A DNA stretch of 35,569 nt, taken from contig PLXX01000114.1 in the NCBI GenBank assembly GCA_003153275.1, positions 32,798-68,366 of the forward strand, read 5' to 3'. Made by a program: the position numbers and the translations under genes. The DNA comes from Nitrospiraceae bacterium. GTDB lineage: Bacteria > Nitrospirota > Thermodesulfovibrionia > Thermodesulfovibrionales > UBA6898. Below are positions 21,866-32,964 of this stretch, piece by piece; the stretch's first letter is position 1; every line of letters starts with the position of its first letter. The notes under the pieces are model-generated. The model was not told the DNA's origin, searched no databases, and worked only from the letters and a program-made list of their open reading frames with translations.

Positions 21866-23752
21866 ATGCGTCATATTATTCTTGGAACTGCAGGTCATAT
21901 TGATCACGGCAAAAGTACACTCGTCAAGGCGCTGACAGGAATTGACCCTGACAGGCTGAAAGAAGAGAAAGAACGAGGCATAACCATTGATATCGGTTTT
22001 GCTGACCTCTTGTTTCCTGACAGCGGACTGACTGTAGGAATTGTTGATGTCCCCGGCCATGAGCGACTCGTCAGAAACATGCTCGCCGGTGCCGGCGGCA
22101 TAGATATGGTGCTCCTGGTAATAGCAGCAGATGAAGGAATTATGCCACAGAGTCGGGAACATCTGGCCATCTGTAATCTTCTGAAAATTAAATCAGGTCT
22201 CGTTGCGATCACGAAAGCGGATATGGTTGATAAGGAGTGGCTTAATCTGGTCCAGGATGAGGTGAGTGACTTTGTCAGGGGAACATTTCTTGAGGGATCA
22301 CCGGTCATACCGGTTTCAGCTCGAACAGGAATTAATATCGACATACTGAAGCAGGAGATCAATACCCTTGCACTTGCAGTCACACCAAAGCCCTCGGGAG
22401 GGCTTTTTAGACTACCGATAGACCGGGTGTTTACCCTGAAGGGTTTTGGCACAGTCATTACCGGAACAGCGATTTCCGGCAGTATAGCGGTTGATGATCC
22501 TGTTGAAATTCTGCCGGCTTCCATAAAAACAAAAGTAAGAGGTCTCCACAGCCATGGGCAAGCCATTCAAAAGGCGTCTGCCGGCCAAAGGGTCGCTATC
22601 AATCTCCAGTCAGTAGAGAAAGAAGACCTGTGTCGCGGTGATGTTGCTGTGACACCATCACGTTTTTTTAAAACAAAGATCGTTAACACATACCTGGAAC
22701 TTCTTCATAATGCACCGGACATAAAAACAAAGAGTAATGTCCATTTCTATTCCGGAACATCGGAGGTGGTCGGTCGTCTTATTCTCTTTGAAAAGGATAC
22801 TATAAAGGCATCGGAACAATGCTATGCCCAACTGAGACTTCAGGATCCGGTTGTTGTGATGGCCGGCGACCGGTATATTATCAGAAGGCTCTCACCACTG
22901 GAAACACTTGGCGGAGGTCTGGTCCTTGATCCGTTACCAGCAAAAAGAAAGCGGAAAGATGGTATTGAAGATCTGATGAGACTTAATACAGAAAATCTTG
23001 GTGACAAGTTGACGGTTAAAATTGAGCAGGCTGGAATACGAGGAACAACTATCGGAAAAATCCAGGGCTGGATCAATGTCGAAATACCAGCGATCACCGT
23101 GGCAGTCAAGAATATAGTATCTTCCGGGATTATCCTGCAACATGAGGATCTGCTTATCCATAAGACAGCTTTTACTTTCATGCACAATAAAATTGCAACA
23201 ATGCTTCAGGAATTTCATAAAAAGAATCCTCTTAAGCCCGGCCTCCAAAAAGAAGAAATCAGAACGCTACTTTCGATTGAACCTAGATTGTTTGCTTTCA
23301 TCCTTGCGCAGTCTGACCGGATTGTCGTTGATAAAAATCTGATAAGGCTTAAAACCTTTAAGATCGCTCTTTCGGTCAATGAAGAAGAATACTCATTAAA
23401 AATTATTGACCTTCTTAACAAAACCCCGTTTCAACCTCCTACCAGAGAAGAACTGACGGGTATGTTTTCTCTTGATGCAAAGAAAATCGGCGATATTCTG
23501 AACCTTCTGATACGTGAAAACAAGGTAGTGCGCATTAGTGATTCTTTGTATCTTACCAGAGAAGCATTTGATACTCTTCTGGCCAGCGTCAGTTTATTTT
23601 ATTCTCACAAAAATGAGTTGACTGTCGCAGAGTTCCGTGATCTTCTCAATACGTCACGTAAATATGCATTACCACTGCTCGAGTACCTTGATACTCAGAA
23701 AATTACGCTGCGTGTTGGTGATGCCAGAAAGCTTATTTTAAGAAATAAATAA
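21866..23752 (+). CDS. selB: Selenocysteine-specific translation elongation factor SelB
   Basis: SelB is the EF-Tu-like GTPase that brings Sec-tRNA(Sec) to UGA codons marked by a SECIS hairpin. The 628 residues (E. coli 614) start with [17 protein letters not shown], the P-loop. [17 protein letters not shown] and ITKADM complete the G motifs. Beta-barrel domains follow, and the C-terminal third contains winged-helix repeats that bind the SECIS RNA. I start at the ATG at 21866, because GGCGAGG lies upstream and the family begins here; the track start at 21839 has no Shine-Dalgarno. A 210-nt spacer separates it from selA, and I see no selC tRNA in it. Confidence 0.95.
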   Translation: MRHIILGTAGHIDHGKSTLVKALTGIDPDRLKEEKERGITIDIGFADLLFPDSGLTVGIVDVPGHERLVRNMLAGAGGIDMVLLVIAADEGIMPQSREHLAICNLLKIKSGLVAITKADMVDKEWLNLVQDEVSDFVRGTFLEGSPVIPVSARTGINIDILKQEINTLALAVTPKPSGGLFRLPIDRVFTLKGFGTVITGTAISGSIAVDDPVEILPASIKTKVRGLHSHGQAIQKASAGQRVAINLQSVEKEDLCRGDVAVTPSRFFKTKIVNTYLELLHNAPDIKTKSNVHFYSGTSEVVGRLILFEKDTIKASEQCYAQLRLQDPVVVMAGDRYIIRRLSPLETLGGGLVLDPLPAKRKRKDGIEDLMRLNTENLGDKLTVKIEQAGIRGTTIGKIQGWINVEIPAITVAVKNIVSSGIILQHEDLLIHKTAFTFMHNKIATMLQEFHKKNPLKPGLQKEEIRTLLSIEPRLFAFILAQSDRIVVDKNLIRLKTFKIALSVNEEEYSLKIIDLLNKTPFQPPTREELTGMFSLDAKKIGDILNLLIRENKVVRISDSLYLTREAFDTLLASVSLFYSHKNELTVAEFRDLLNTSRKYALPLLEYLDTQKITLRVGDARKLILRNK

Positions 23753-23977
23753 AAAATGAAAGTTATAAACGATATTATATTCCTTCTCTTACTATTATTT
23801 TAAGATATATATATCGTAGAAGTAATAGGTCCTGTCAGTAAGTAGAGAAGTAAGTTAACCGATTGAAAAATAAGAATTATTTTATTTAATAACATAGGCA
23901 AAAACAAGATGGTATAATCAACAAAGAAGGAGGGGTAGATTTATATATCTGATATCAACATTCTGAGAACAGAGTTA

Positions 23978-24006
23978 TTGTCTGGAATATTGAATTACGT
24001 TATAAT
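23978..24006 (+). promoter_or_regulatory. Candidate dnaA promoter
   Basis: TTGTCT (23978-23983), 17 nt, then a perfect TATAAT (24001-24006). This predicts a start near 24013 and a leader of about 58 nt that contains the inverted DnaA-box-like repeat. That layout suits autoregulation of dnaA. Confidence 0.6.
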
Positions 24007-24027
24007 AACATCTCCCATCCTCTATAG

Positions 24028-24058
24028 TTATTAACAATTGTTTGTAATTTGTTAATAA
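24028..24058. promoter_or_regulatory. Inverted pair of DnaA-box-like sites
   Basis: TTATTAACAA (24028-24037) and TTGTTAATAA (24049-24058) are perfect reverse complements 11 nt apart. The 9-mer TTATTAACA differs from the box consensus TTATNCACA at one position. They lie between the dnaA promoter and start codon. They could be DnaA binding sites for autoregulation or origin function, or simply a leader hairpin. Confidence 0.5.
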
Positions 24059-24070
24059 AGGCAATAACAT

Positions 24071-25405
24071 ATGATTACTGAAGAAATATGGAATAAGTGT
24101 CTCCTGGTCATCAAGGAAAAGGTTGAAGAAAGCGCCTTTGAATTGTGGTTTAAGACAATAAAGCTCATCGGTATTAAAGAAAATACCGCTACTATTGAGA
24201 TCCCAAACAGGTTTTACAAAGAGTGGATTGAAGACTATCATCCAAACCTTATCAAGGAATCCATTGAGCAGGTCACTGGCACTCAGATTACCCTGCGGTA
24301 TAAAACAGAGGAAAACAGACAAAGTGTTCAGACAAAACAGATAGAGCAACTGGAAAACAAAAGGATAAAGCTTGAAAACAGAGGGATCTATGTAAATCCG
24401 AAATATACTTTTGATAACTTTATTACCGGAACCAGTAATCAGTTTGCTCATGCGGCAGCCGTTGCGGTTGCTGAATCACCCGGAAAAACCTATAATCCCC
24501 TCTTCATCTATGGAGGTGTTGGTCTGGGAAAGACCCATCTGATGCATGCTATCGGGAGCAGGCTATTGCAGAATCGTCATAATGCCAAGGTGCTCTATAT
24601 TTCGTCCGAGCAGTTTATGAATGAGGTTGTTCATGCAATACGGCATGAAAAGATGGCGGAGGTGAGAGACCGATTCAGGAATCTCGATCTTCTTTTGTTT
24701 GATGATGTCCAGTTTATCGCCAAGACCAGGGCTACACAGGAGGAGCTTTTTCATACCTTCAATGATCTTTACGAAAAGGCAAAGCAGATAGTCATCTCTG
24801 CAGACAGGCCGCCGAAAGAGATAAGCGAGATTACCGACCGGCTTCGTTCGCGGTTTGGCATGGGCTTGATTGCCGATATTCAGCCTCCTGATGTTGAAAC
24901 AAAGATTGCGATTATACAGAAAAAGGCAGAGATTATGGGCATCAGGAACCTCTCTGATGAGGTCATAAATTTTCTTGCTCAGAAGATTAAATCCAATATC
25001 CGCGAGCTCGAGGGAAGTCTTATACGGCTGGCGGCGCTTTCTTCGTTGACGGGGGAAAAGATTAACGTGGAGTCGACGAGAAGACTGCTGAAGGATATTA
25101 TCACCGATGATACAAGGCCAGTCACCATAGAATATATACAAAAAATTGTCTGTGAGTTTTACAATATAAGTCTTGCTGACATCAAGGCCCGGAAGAGGAC
25201 CCGGGAGGTTGCAATACCCAGACAGGTAGCCATGTACCTCTGCAAGCAACTGACGAACGCTTCCCTCCAGGATATCGGCAATAATTTTGGCGGCAAGGAC
25301 CATGCAACGGTCCTGTATGCATGCAGACAGATTGAGGAACGGCGGGGCAAGGACGAGACGCTCAACAGAATGCTGGAAAATCTTGTTCAAAAAATAAAGA
25401 CGTAA
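24071..25405 (+). CDS. dnaA: Chromosomal replication initiator protein DnaA
   Basis: DnaA binds origin boxes, melts DNA and recruits the helicase. The 444 residues show domain I (about 1-85), a short linker, the AAA+ domain with Walker A GGVGLGKTHLMHAI near 147-160 and Walker B LLLFDDVQFIA, and the C-terminal helix-turn-helix with the signature FGGKDHATVLYACRQIE. The ATG has only a weak AAGG-like Shine-Dalgarno. The order dnaA-dnaN-gyrB downstream is conserved in many bacteria. recF, which often stands between dnaN and gyrB, is absent here. Confidence 0.98.
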   Translation: MITEEIWNKCLLVIKEKVEESAFELWFKTIKLIGIKENTATIEIPNRFYKEWIEDYHPNLIKESIEQVTGTQITLRYKTEENRQSVQTKQIEQLENKRIKLENRGIYVNPKYTFDNFITGTSNQFAHAAAVAVAESPGKTYNPLFIYGGVGLGKTHLMHAIGSRLLQNRHNAKVLYISSEQFMNEVVHAIRHEKMAEVRDRFRNLDLLLFDDVQFIAKTRATQEELFHTFNDLYEKAKQIVISADRPPKEISEITDRLRSRFGMGLIADIQPPDVETKIAIIQKKAEIMGIRNLSDEVINFLAQKIKSNIRELEGSLIRLAALSSLTGEKINVESTRRLLKDIITDDTRPVTIEYIQKIVCEFYNISLADIKARKRTREVAIPRQVAMYLCKQLTNASLQDIGNNFGGKDHATVLYACRQIEERRGKDETLNRMLENLVQKIKT

Positions 25406-25418
25406 ATCAGGAGGGGCT

Positions 25419-26519
25419 ATGAAGATTGTTGTAACCAAGGAAGAGATGCTTGCTAAGCTCTCGACGATCCAGAACATCGTTGAAAAGAAAAATACTATGC
25501 CCATATTGAGCCATTTTTTATTGGACGCGGGTAAACAGGGCTCATGGATAGTTGCAACTGATCTGGATACGGCCCTGCGAGAGCCCCTTAACCTGAAGGT
25601 CGAAAAAGAGGGAAAAATCTGTATACCCGCGCGAAAGATGTTTGAGATTGTCAGGGAGGTTGAAGGAGAGCTTCTTCTGGAGACAATCGATGACCAATGG
25701 CTAAGGTTAAAGGCTGGTGCAAGCTCTTTCCGGCTTGCCTGTCTTTCGGCGAAGGAATTTCCGTCCTGGCCGGGCATGGATGATCTGCAGGAAGTAACTG
25801 TAAAATCTTCCATCCTGGTAGAGGCGATCGAGAAGACAGTCTATGCATCGGGTGAGAACGATACCCGCTATACACTAAACGGACTCCTTTTCCATTTTAT
25901 GGGTGGAAACAAACTTACCATTGTCGGTACCGACGGTCATAGGCTTGCACTTCTTGTCCGGGAAATAATCGGGACGCTGAAAGAGGAACATAAACTTATT
26001 ATTCCCCGAAAGGCCTCGACCGAAATGAGGAAGCTTCTTGAGAAGCGAGGGGATGACGTGCGCATTTCGATCGGGCAGAACCATGTATTGTTCACCGTTG
26101 GTGAGATACAATTCCTGACGCGTTTGATCGAGGGGACGTATCCGAACTATGAACAGGTGATACCCACGAATAATGACAAGAATATCATTATCAACCGTGA
26201 CCTCCTGGCGCGGACGATACGCAGAGTGGCGATCATGTCGAAGGAGCAGACAAGAGGAGTCAAAGTCGACATATCCGAAAATCTGATGAAGATATCATCA
26301 TCAAATCCGGATATAGGAGAGGCGAACGATGAGATAGTTATCGAATACTCAGGGGAAAGTCTGACTTTGGGATTCAATGCGCGATACCTGCTTGATATCC
26401 TCGAAGTGATGGATTCGGACAAAGTCCACCTTGAGATGCAGGCCCAATTGAGCCCCGTGCTCGTCAGGGATGAGAAGGATGCTGAATACCGGTGTGTTAT
26501 CATGCCGATGAGGATATAG
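25419..26519 (+). CDS. dnaN: DNA polymerase III sliding clamp (beta subunit)
   Basis: DnaN forms a ring dimer that holds the polymerase on DNA. The 366 residues equal the E. coli length and have three similar clamp domains. MKIVVTKEEMLAKLSTIQNIVEKK at the N-terminus, YTLNGLLFHF in domain 2 and the ending CVIMPMRI, which is part of the client-binding cleft, are typical. AGGAGGGG stands just before the ATG. It follows dnaA by 13 nt and is probably co-transcribed with it. Confidence 0.97.
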   Translation: MKIVVTKEEMLAKLSTIQNIVEKKNTMPILSHFLLDAGKQGSWIVATDLDTALREPLNLKVEKEGKICIPARKMFEIVREVEGELLLETIDDQWLRLKAGASSFRLACLSAKEFPSWPGMDDLQEVTVKSSILVEAIEKTVYASGENDTRYTLNGLLFHFMGGNKLTIVGTDGHRLALLVREIIGTLKEEHKLIIPRKASTEMRKLLEKRGDDVRISIGQNHVLFTVGEIQFLTRLIEGTYPNYEQVIPTNNDKNIIINRDLLARTIRRVAIMSKEQTRGVKVDISENLMKISSSNPDIGEANDEIVIEYSGESLTLGFNARYLLDILEVMDSDKVHLEMQAQLSPVLVRDEKDAEYRCVIMPMRI

Positions 26520-26562
26520 AAGACAGAATACGCTGAAAAGCCAAAAATTTAGTGAGGATTGA

Positions 26563-28968
<2,406 letters not shown>

Positions 28969-28985
28969 TTAAAATTAATTGTAGG

Positions 28986-29101
28986 TTAACACGTAATGTG
29001 AAATACTTAACGCATAAAGTGAAAGAATTTAACACGTAAGTTGATTTTTTAGATTGTTGGATTGCACATAATCTGCAATTTCTTTGCACATAAAGTGCAT
29101 T
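28986..29101. repeat. Array of five 18-nt direct repeats downstream of gyrB
   Basis: Five related 18-mers start at 28986 (TTAACACGTAATGTGAAA), 29007 (TTAACGCATAAAGTGAAA), 29029 (TTAACACGTAAGTTGATT), 29062 (TTGCACATAATCTGCAAT) and 29084 (TTGCACATAAAGTGCATT). The phase is 21, 22, 33 and 22 nt, that is, two or three helical turns. The last copy is itself nearly palindromic (TGCAC-N5-GTGCA). Such phased sites are typical of transposase binding at the ends of IS21-, Mu- or Tn7-like elements, so this may be a stranded transposon end. No transposase of that kind is in the window. A regulator-binding array is the alternative. Confidence 0.7.
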
Positions 29102-29112
29102 TTTATGAGATT

Positions 29113-29140
29113 CCGGACTTCGATGAAGTCCGGTTTTCTT
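29113..29140 (+). terminator. Rho-independent terminator after gyrB
   Basis: A perfect 9-bp stem CCGGACTTC / GAAGTCCGG with a 3-nt loop GAT is followed by TTTTCTT. It probably ends the dnaA-dnaN-gyrB transcript. It stands about 145 nt beyond the gyrB stop, with the repeat array in between, as if the array had been inserted. Confidence 0.88.
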
Positions 29141-29211
29141 CTGAGTTTTGTTGAATTACTTGGGGTTAGGACTAAAGGAGAGGAGATTAGGGGGTCTTGG
29201 CGAGGTCGAAA

Positions 29212-29452
29212 ATGAATGACAAGTGCCCGAAGTGCGGCTTACCGCTCATTAATGAAGAAACTCGTGCTGACCCAAAGGGAGATGGCGGAAAAATTGGGTG
29301 TTGGGGAGAAGAATTTCGCTAGATATGAAAATCTCAGTATTCGCCAGAGCAAGGCGATGGATAATTTGTTGCGAATGTTAGATAGTTATCCTGATCTTAT
29401 TAAAGTTATTGAAGTAAAGAGGCAATCTGTAAATGTGAAAAAGAAGTGGTAA
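29212..29452 (+). pseudogene. Broken MqsA-type (zinc finger + HTH) antitoxin gene
   Basis: Two frames carry parts of one protein family. The ATG at 29212 opens a 36-codon frame with a zinc-knuckle start (MNDKCPKCGLPLINEE) and then a stop at 29320. The +1 frame continues with LTQREMAEKLGVGEKNFARYE and QSKAMDNLLRMLDSYPDL, the XRE helix-turn-helix end of YgiT/MqsA antitoxins, and stops at 29450. The second CxxC of the zinc domain and the linker are missing, so a deletion plus frame change destroyed it. A short HTH product from 29252 is conceivable but has no Shine-Dalgarno. No toxin gene is adjacent. Confidence 0.7.
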
Positions 29453-29499
29453 CGCAGTAGTCGCGAAATAGAGAGGAAACTCCATTTTACAACCGTATT

Positions 29500-30081
29500 C
29501 TAATGGGCGGGTTTGCGATCTCTATAGGCCGTCTTTATCTTTTTCACCGATTGTGTAGGAGTTAAAAAGTTCCTACGCATTTTTTTTAACCCGTTGTATG
29601 TAGAGGTGTTAATAGATGTGTTCCCTTTTTCGTCAATGCTTACTTCATAAACTTTAAAGTCATTACGATATAAATAGTCACTGTGGCTCGTGAAAAACAA
29701 TTGACTGATAGGATTCCCAGGATCAGAAATAAAAGATTGAAGGTTATTAATAATTAACTCCTGATATTCGGGAGATAAATTTAGTTCAAGTTCTTCAATT
29801 AGAATAATTCTAGAAGTAGAATTAAAGAGCTTGGTAAGGATGTAAAAAAGCTGTTGAATACCTGTCCCATAATTTTTCAGTGGAAACCTACCAATTGAAT
29901 TTTCTAACATCACTTCGATTTCTTCCTTGAATCTGGAAAAGGTCATTTTAGTATTTTTAAATGGATAATTTGAAAGATTCTTGTCCAATACATCTGCAAC
30001 TTTAGAGGTGAGATTAAATCTATTTAGAAAGTCTATAAGACCAGTAAAAATAGCGTCTCTGGTTCGTCTCTGGCTATAGTT
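29500..30081 (-). pseudogene. C-terminal fragment of an AAA (RecF/OLD-like) ATPase
   Basis: The minus-strand frame is open from 30081 to the stop at 29500. The track start at 29988 is only an internal TTG. It carries the ABC-like signature region (GTGIQQLFYIL), a Walker B-like IILIEELELNLSP and the following FFTSHSDYL, as in AAA_15/AAA_21 and OLD-type ATPases often found in defence or mobile loci. The Walker A part, normally at the N-terminus, is missing, and the frame breaks at the boundary of the Tn3 fragment. It is therefore a remnant cut by that element. Its AT-rich sequence contrasts with the transposase next to it. Confidence 0.7.
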
Positions 30082-30093
30082 TTAACCCCCTGA

Positions 30094-31443
30094 TTTCAAC
30101 CCTTCTTTTTCAACGCTTTTCTGCACCACAAAAGACATGCTTCTCTGATAGCGTTACGCGATAAGGTGTCAGGCATGCTGCCGCGTGTGGACCTGCCAGG
30201 ACTGATTCTTGAGATTGCCGCTCGCACCAACTTCACCGACGCCTTCACTCATATCTCGGAGCGTACGGCTCGCGCCGCCGACTTGCACATTAGCCTGTGC
30301 GCAGTGCTGATGGCCGAAGCCTGCAATACTGGATTGGAACCGTTGATTCGCGTTGATGTGCTGGCACTCAAACGCGACCGGTTGTCATGGGTGGACCAGA
30401 ACTACATCCGCGATGATACGCTGACGGCTGCCAATGCGACACTGGTGGCTGCGCAAAGGCAACTTGGACTAGCCAACTTGTGGGGTGGCGGCGAGGTGGC
30501 CTCGGCGGATGGCATGCGTTTCGTTGTCCCGGTACGCACTGTGCATGCTGGCCCCAACCTTAAATATTTCGGCGTGGGGCGCGGTGTAACCTGGTACAAT
30601 CTGATATCGGATCAGTACTCTGGTTTGAACAACATTACTGTGCCAGGTACACTGCGCGACAGCCTCACTCTGCTGGCCGTGGTACTCGAACAGCAAACCG
30701 ATCTCCAGCCGACGCAGGTAATGACTGATACAGGCGCTTACAGTGATGTTGTGTTTGGACTGTTCCGTTTGCTTGGCTACCGTTTTAGTCCGCGCCTGGC
30801 CGACGTTGGTGGCTCGCGCTTCTGGAGGATCGATCCGCAGGCCGATTACGGCCAGCTAAATCCGATCTCAGCCAACCACCTTAGCTTGCATAAAATTGTG
30901 CCTCATTGGGATGATATGCTGCGACTGACCGGTTCGCTTAAACTTGGCCGCGTGCCAGCAGCTGGCATCATGCGCACTCTTCAGGCAGGAGACCGTCAGA
31001 CACGATTGGCTCAGGCCATTGCCGAGTTTGGTCGCATCGACAAGACATTACACACGTTGACCTGCATCGACGATGAGGCCAAACGCAGGGGTACGTTAAC
31101 TCAGCTCAACCGTGGTGAGGGGCGTCATAGCGTAGCCCGAGCAGTGTTCCACGGCAAGCGAGGCGAGCTGCGCCAACATTATCGTGAGGGCCAGGAAGAC
31201 CAATTGGGTGCACTCGGTCTAGTGCTCAACATGATTGTATTGTGGAACACTATTTACATAGAGGCCGTCTTGAACCAACTGCGTGCAGAAGGCTATCCAG
31301 TGAAGGAGGAAGATGTTGTGCGGCTGTCGCCACTGCTCCACGAACATATTAACATGCTGGGAATGTATTCATTTTCGGTGCCGGAAGCTGTGGCCAACGG
31401 TGAGTTGCGGCCCTTGCGTGATCCGGCAGACAGCAACTCATGA
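30094..31443 (+). pseudogene. tnpA: Tn3-family transposase, C-terminal DDE domain fragment
   Basis: About 449 codons remain of a transposase that usually has about 1000. The track start (GTG 30166) is arbitrary, since the frame continues upstream to a TGA at 30091-30093 with family-like residues before LLPRVDLP. Recognisable parts are VMTDTGAYSDVVFGLFRLLG (a catalytic Asp region), GEGRHSVARAVFHGKRGELR (the catalytic Glu region) and LVLNMIVLWNTIYIEAVL near the end. The N-terminal DNA-binding half is missing, so it cannot transpose itself. Confidence 0.88.
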
Positions 31444-31449
31444 CAAATG

Positions 31450-31487
31450 CTTAACCCGGTTTTCCGTTCCATTGCGCCTCACACCCC
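31450..31487. repeat. Tn3-family 38-bp terminal inverted repeat
   Basis: CTTAACCCGGTTTTCCGTTC at the inner side and CACACCCC at the outer end correspond to the Tn3 end CTTAACG...TTTTCGTTCC...GACCCC. By my comparison with the Tn3 repeat from memory, about 29 of 38 positions agree. The outer end at 31487 marks the exact border with the interrupted minus-strand gene. Confidence 0.85.
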
Positions 31488-31607
31488 ACAGTCAAGTGCA
31501 CGCTGGAGTTCCTTGTTCTTTGCCTTTACCGTGGTTTCCTTTCCCTCGACCTCTGAAACGAGGTCGTATCTCACAAAAATCTTTGAAAAATCTTTGAGTG
31601 CTTTCAT
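31488..31607 (-). pseudogene. 5' end of an unknown gene cut by the Tn3 end
   Basis: An ATG at 31607 with a good AGGAGG (31615-31620) opens a minus-strand frame of about 40 codons (MKALKDFSKIFVRYDLVSEV...). It runs straight into the Tn3 terminal repeat and meets a stop there. It lies 22 nt downstream of the methyltransferase gene and was therefore probably its operon partner. I do not recognise the family from this short part. Too short for the ORF track. Confidence 0.7.
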
Positions 31608-31629
31608 TCCATAGCCTCCTATTTCATTT

Positions 31630-32658
31630 TTATACAGACTCTTTTACCGCCCGTACCATGGCAAGCAGATTCTCCGTCGGCGTGGCAGGAGGAATCGAAC
31701 AGCATGGTGCGATAATGTCATATCCGTCATCCAGCGCATTCAGTGCCTCATTCTCAACATCTTCCGGCCTCTTCTGCAATAATGTCCTGATACAGTCTAT
31801 GCCTCCGATGAGGCGGACCTTTTTGCCTACCCTTGCCAGTGTCGCCTTTGCAGCCCTGATGTCCACTTTAATGTCGAGACTCAAAGCGCTAACACCGGTG
31901 TTCACGAGATCGACGATAACCGGGTCAACCTTTCCGCAGATGTGAAGGATCGTGGGGACTTCCTGCAACTGCTGGATCTGCTTCTTTTCCCACGGCCAGG
32001 CGATATTCCGGAATATCGTAGGGCTTATCAGGTCAAGAGAGGCCAGCATGTCCTCGATGCAGATGACATCGGCGCCCGCCGCGATAAGGGCCTTGCCGAG
32101 CATTGTCCCTGCCTGTTCGGCTACTTCGAGATAAGGGGTCATCGAGTCCGGCTCTTTCATGCAGGCCACAAGAAGCTCCGTCACATCGACGATGTTGCCA
32201 GCAATGCTGAATGGTCCAACGATCCCGCCGATCACAGCGGCGCCGTCTCCCAAGGTGTCCTTCAGTATCTTCACCGCCTCGAGCAACTCGGGTATTCTGC
32301 CCTTGCTGAGGAAATCTTCGGGGAAGGTCGGGGGTTCGCCTATTTTGTAGCGGTGACGGGAGATACTCGGCACATTTACGCGTCCTCCCTCTCTCAGGAC
32401 TGAGCCGAAGACCTCTGCCTCTATCGTCTGGCAGAAGGGTACTCTCACCGCATCAAAACCGAGTATGGTATGAGCGGTCGCAGCCAGTTTCGCCATTCCT
32501 CCAGAATTACGGATCGCTTCCGGCCAGTACGAGGACACTTTCTCCATCAAGTCATATGTGGCCGTCGGATTCGCCGAGCATACGGCGGGACGAGGGACCT
32601 TTCCGCCCTTGAGAGCGGTGAGTAAGATATCTCTCCCCGATATTGTCTGAATAGTCAT
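31630..32658 (-). CDS. MtaA/CmuA-type corrinoid methyltransferase (uroporphyrinogen decarboxylase fold)
   Basis: The 342 residues form a UroD-fold TIM barrel. The zinc site of the MtaA/MtbA/CmuA branch is visible: HIC in TILHICGKVDPV near 250, and the later Cys in IIAPCCSIPPATP near 318. True UroD lacks these. Members move methyl groups between methyl-corrinoid proteins and thiols such as coenzyme M, or demethylate substrates in bacteria. AGGAGG precedes the ATG. No corrinoid protein is in the window. MetF- and PanB-like genes upstream in the same direction suggest a methyl/methylene-tetrahydrofolate pathway. The exact substrate cannot be told. Confidence 0.85.
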   Translation of the reverse strand: MTIQTISGRDILLTALKGGKVPRPAVCSANPTATYDLMEKVSSYWPEAIRNSGGMAKLAATAHTILGFDAVRVPFCQTIEAEVFGSVLREGGRVNVPSISRHRYKIGEPPTFPEDFLSKGRIPELLEAVKILKDTLGDGAAVIGGIVGPFSIAGNIVDVTELLVACMKEPDSMTPYLEVAEQAGTMLGKALIAAGADVICIEDMLASLDLISPTIFRNIAWPWEKKQIQQLQEVPTILHICGKVDPVIVDLVNTGVSALSLDIKVDIRAAKATLARVGKKVRLIGGIDCIRTLLQKRPEDVENEALNALDDGYDIIAPCCSIPPATPTENLLAMVRAVKESV

Positions 32659-32673
32659 TAACTTAAACCTCCT

Positions 32674-32784
32674 CTATAGTCCATAATCCTTAGGATTGAG
32701 GCCGGGAATAACCTTTTTGTAATCAGTGATGCACTGATCGATGGAATCCTCTTCCTTTTTGGGTAGCGACTCCAGAATCTTCAT
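32674..32784 (-). CDS. Possible 36-residue protein or gene remnant before the methyltransferase
   Basis: A short frame (MKILESLPKKEEDSIDQCIT... ending PGLNPKDYGL) stops 15 nt before the methyltransferase start. The AGGAGG of the next gene follows its stop directly. It has no clear Shine-Dalgarno of its own and a TGA two codons upstream. It could be the last remains of a deleted larger gene or a small leader protein. Not in the ORF track. Confidence 0.35.
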   Translation of the reverse strand: MKILESLPKKEEDSIDQCITDYKKVIPGLNPKDYGL

Positions 32785-32964
32785 GGTTCATAGGGACAAT
32801 GTGTCTTCACGCAGATATTATAAAACCTCAATATTAATCAGATGAAGGAAATATTACTCAGATATGCTCCTAGACTTCGATGAATAAGTCGCAAACATCC
32901 TCTGATATTAAAGTGCAAATTGTTTAAGCGTTAAGGAATGGTCAGTTCTTATTCCTTAGCGTTT
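32785..32964. other. Spacer between MetF-like gene and the methyltransferase
   Basis: No gene was seen here. A hairpin at 32929-32961 (CGTTAAGGAAT / ATTCCTTAGCG, 11-nt loop, one G-T type mismatch) lies just after the MetF-like stop. It has no good T-run on the minus strand, so its role as a terminator is weak. The rest is AT-rich and may contain a promoter for the methyltransferase. Confidence 0.4.

Larger units (their letters stand above)
23753..24070. other. AT-rich selB-dnaA spacer, candidate replication-origin region
   Basis: These 318 nt before dnaA are visibly AT-rich compared with their surroundings. They contain runs such as TTATTTTAAGATATATATATCG and TTATTTTATTTAATAAC that could serve as an unwinding element. 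There is a TATAAT at 23913-23918, a promoter-like pair at 23978-24006 and a DnaA-box-like inverted pair at 24028-24058. Perfect TTATCCACA boxes were not seen. An origin is inferred from place and composition; a second box cluster may lie elsewhere. Confidence 0.5.
30085..31487 (+). mobile_element. Truncated Tn3-family transposon (3' tnpA plus one terminal repeat)
   Basis: The segment contains the 3' part of a Tn3-type transposase and, 6 nt after its stop, a 38-bp sequence matching a Tn3-family terminal inverted repeat. No matching repeat is seen on the left, where the reading frame starts abruptly. There is no resolvase. Base composition is visibly more GC-rich than the flanking ATPase fragment. 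It is a dead one-ended remnant. The left boundary is approximate (30082-30094). Confidence 0.85.

Noticed and set aside
24563-25813. 416-codon minus-strand ORF
   Set aside because: Shadow of dnaA and dnaN, no start context or recognisable domains.
28986-29101. CRISPR array
   Set aside because: Repeats are only 18 nt, differ among themselves and are separated by 3-15 nt; no cas genes.
31598-31945. Plus-strand ORF of 115 codons
   Set aside because: Antisense to the methyltransferase gene, whose zinc-site motifs fix the real frame.
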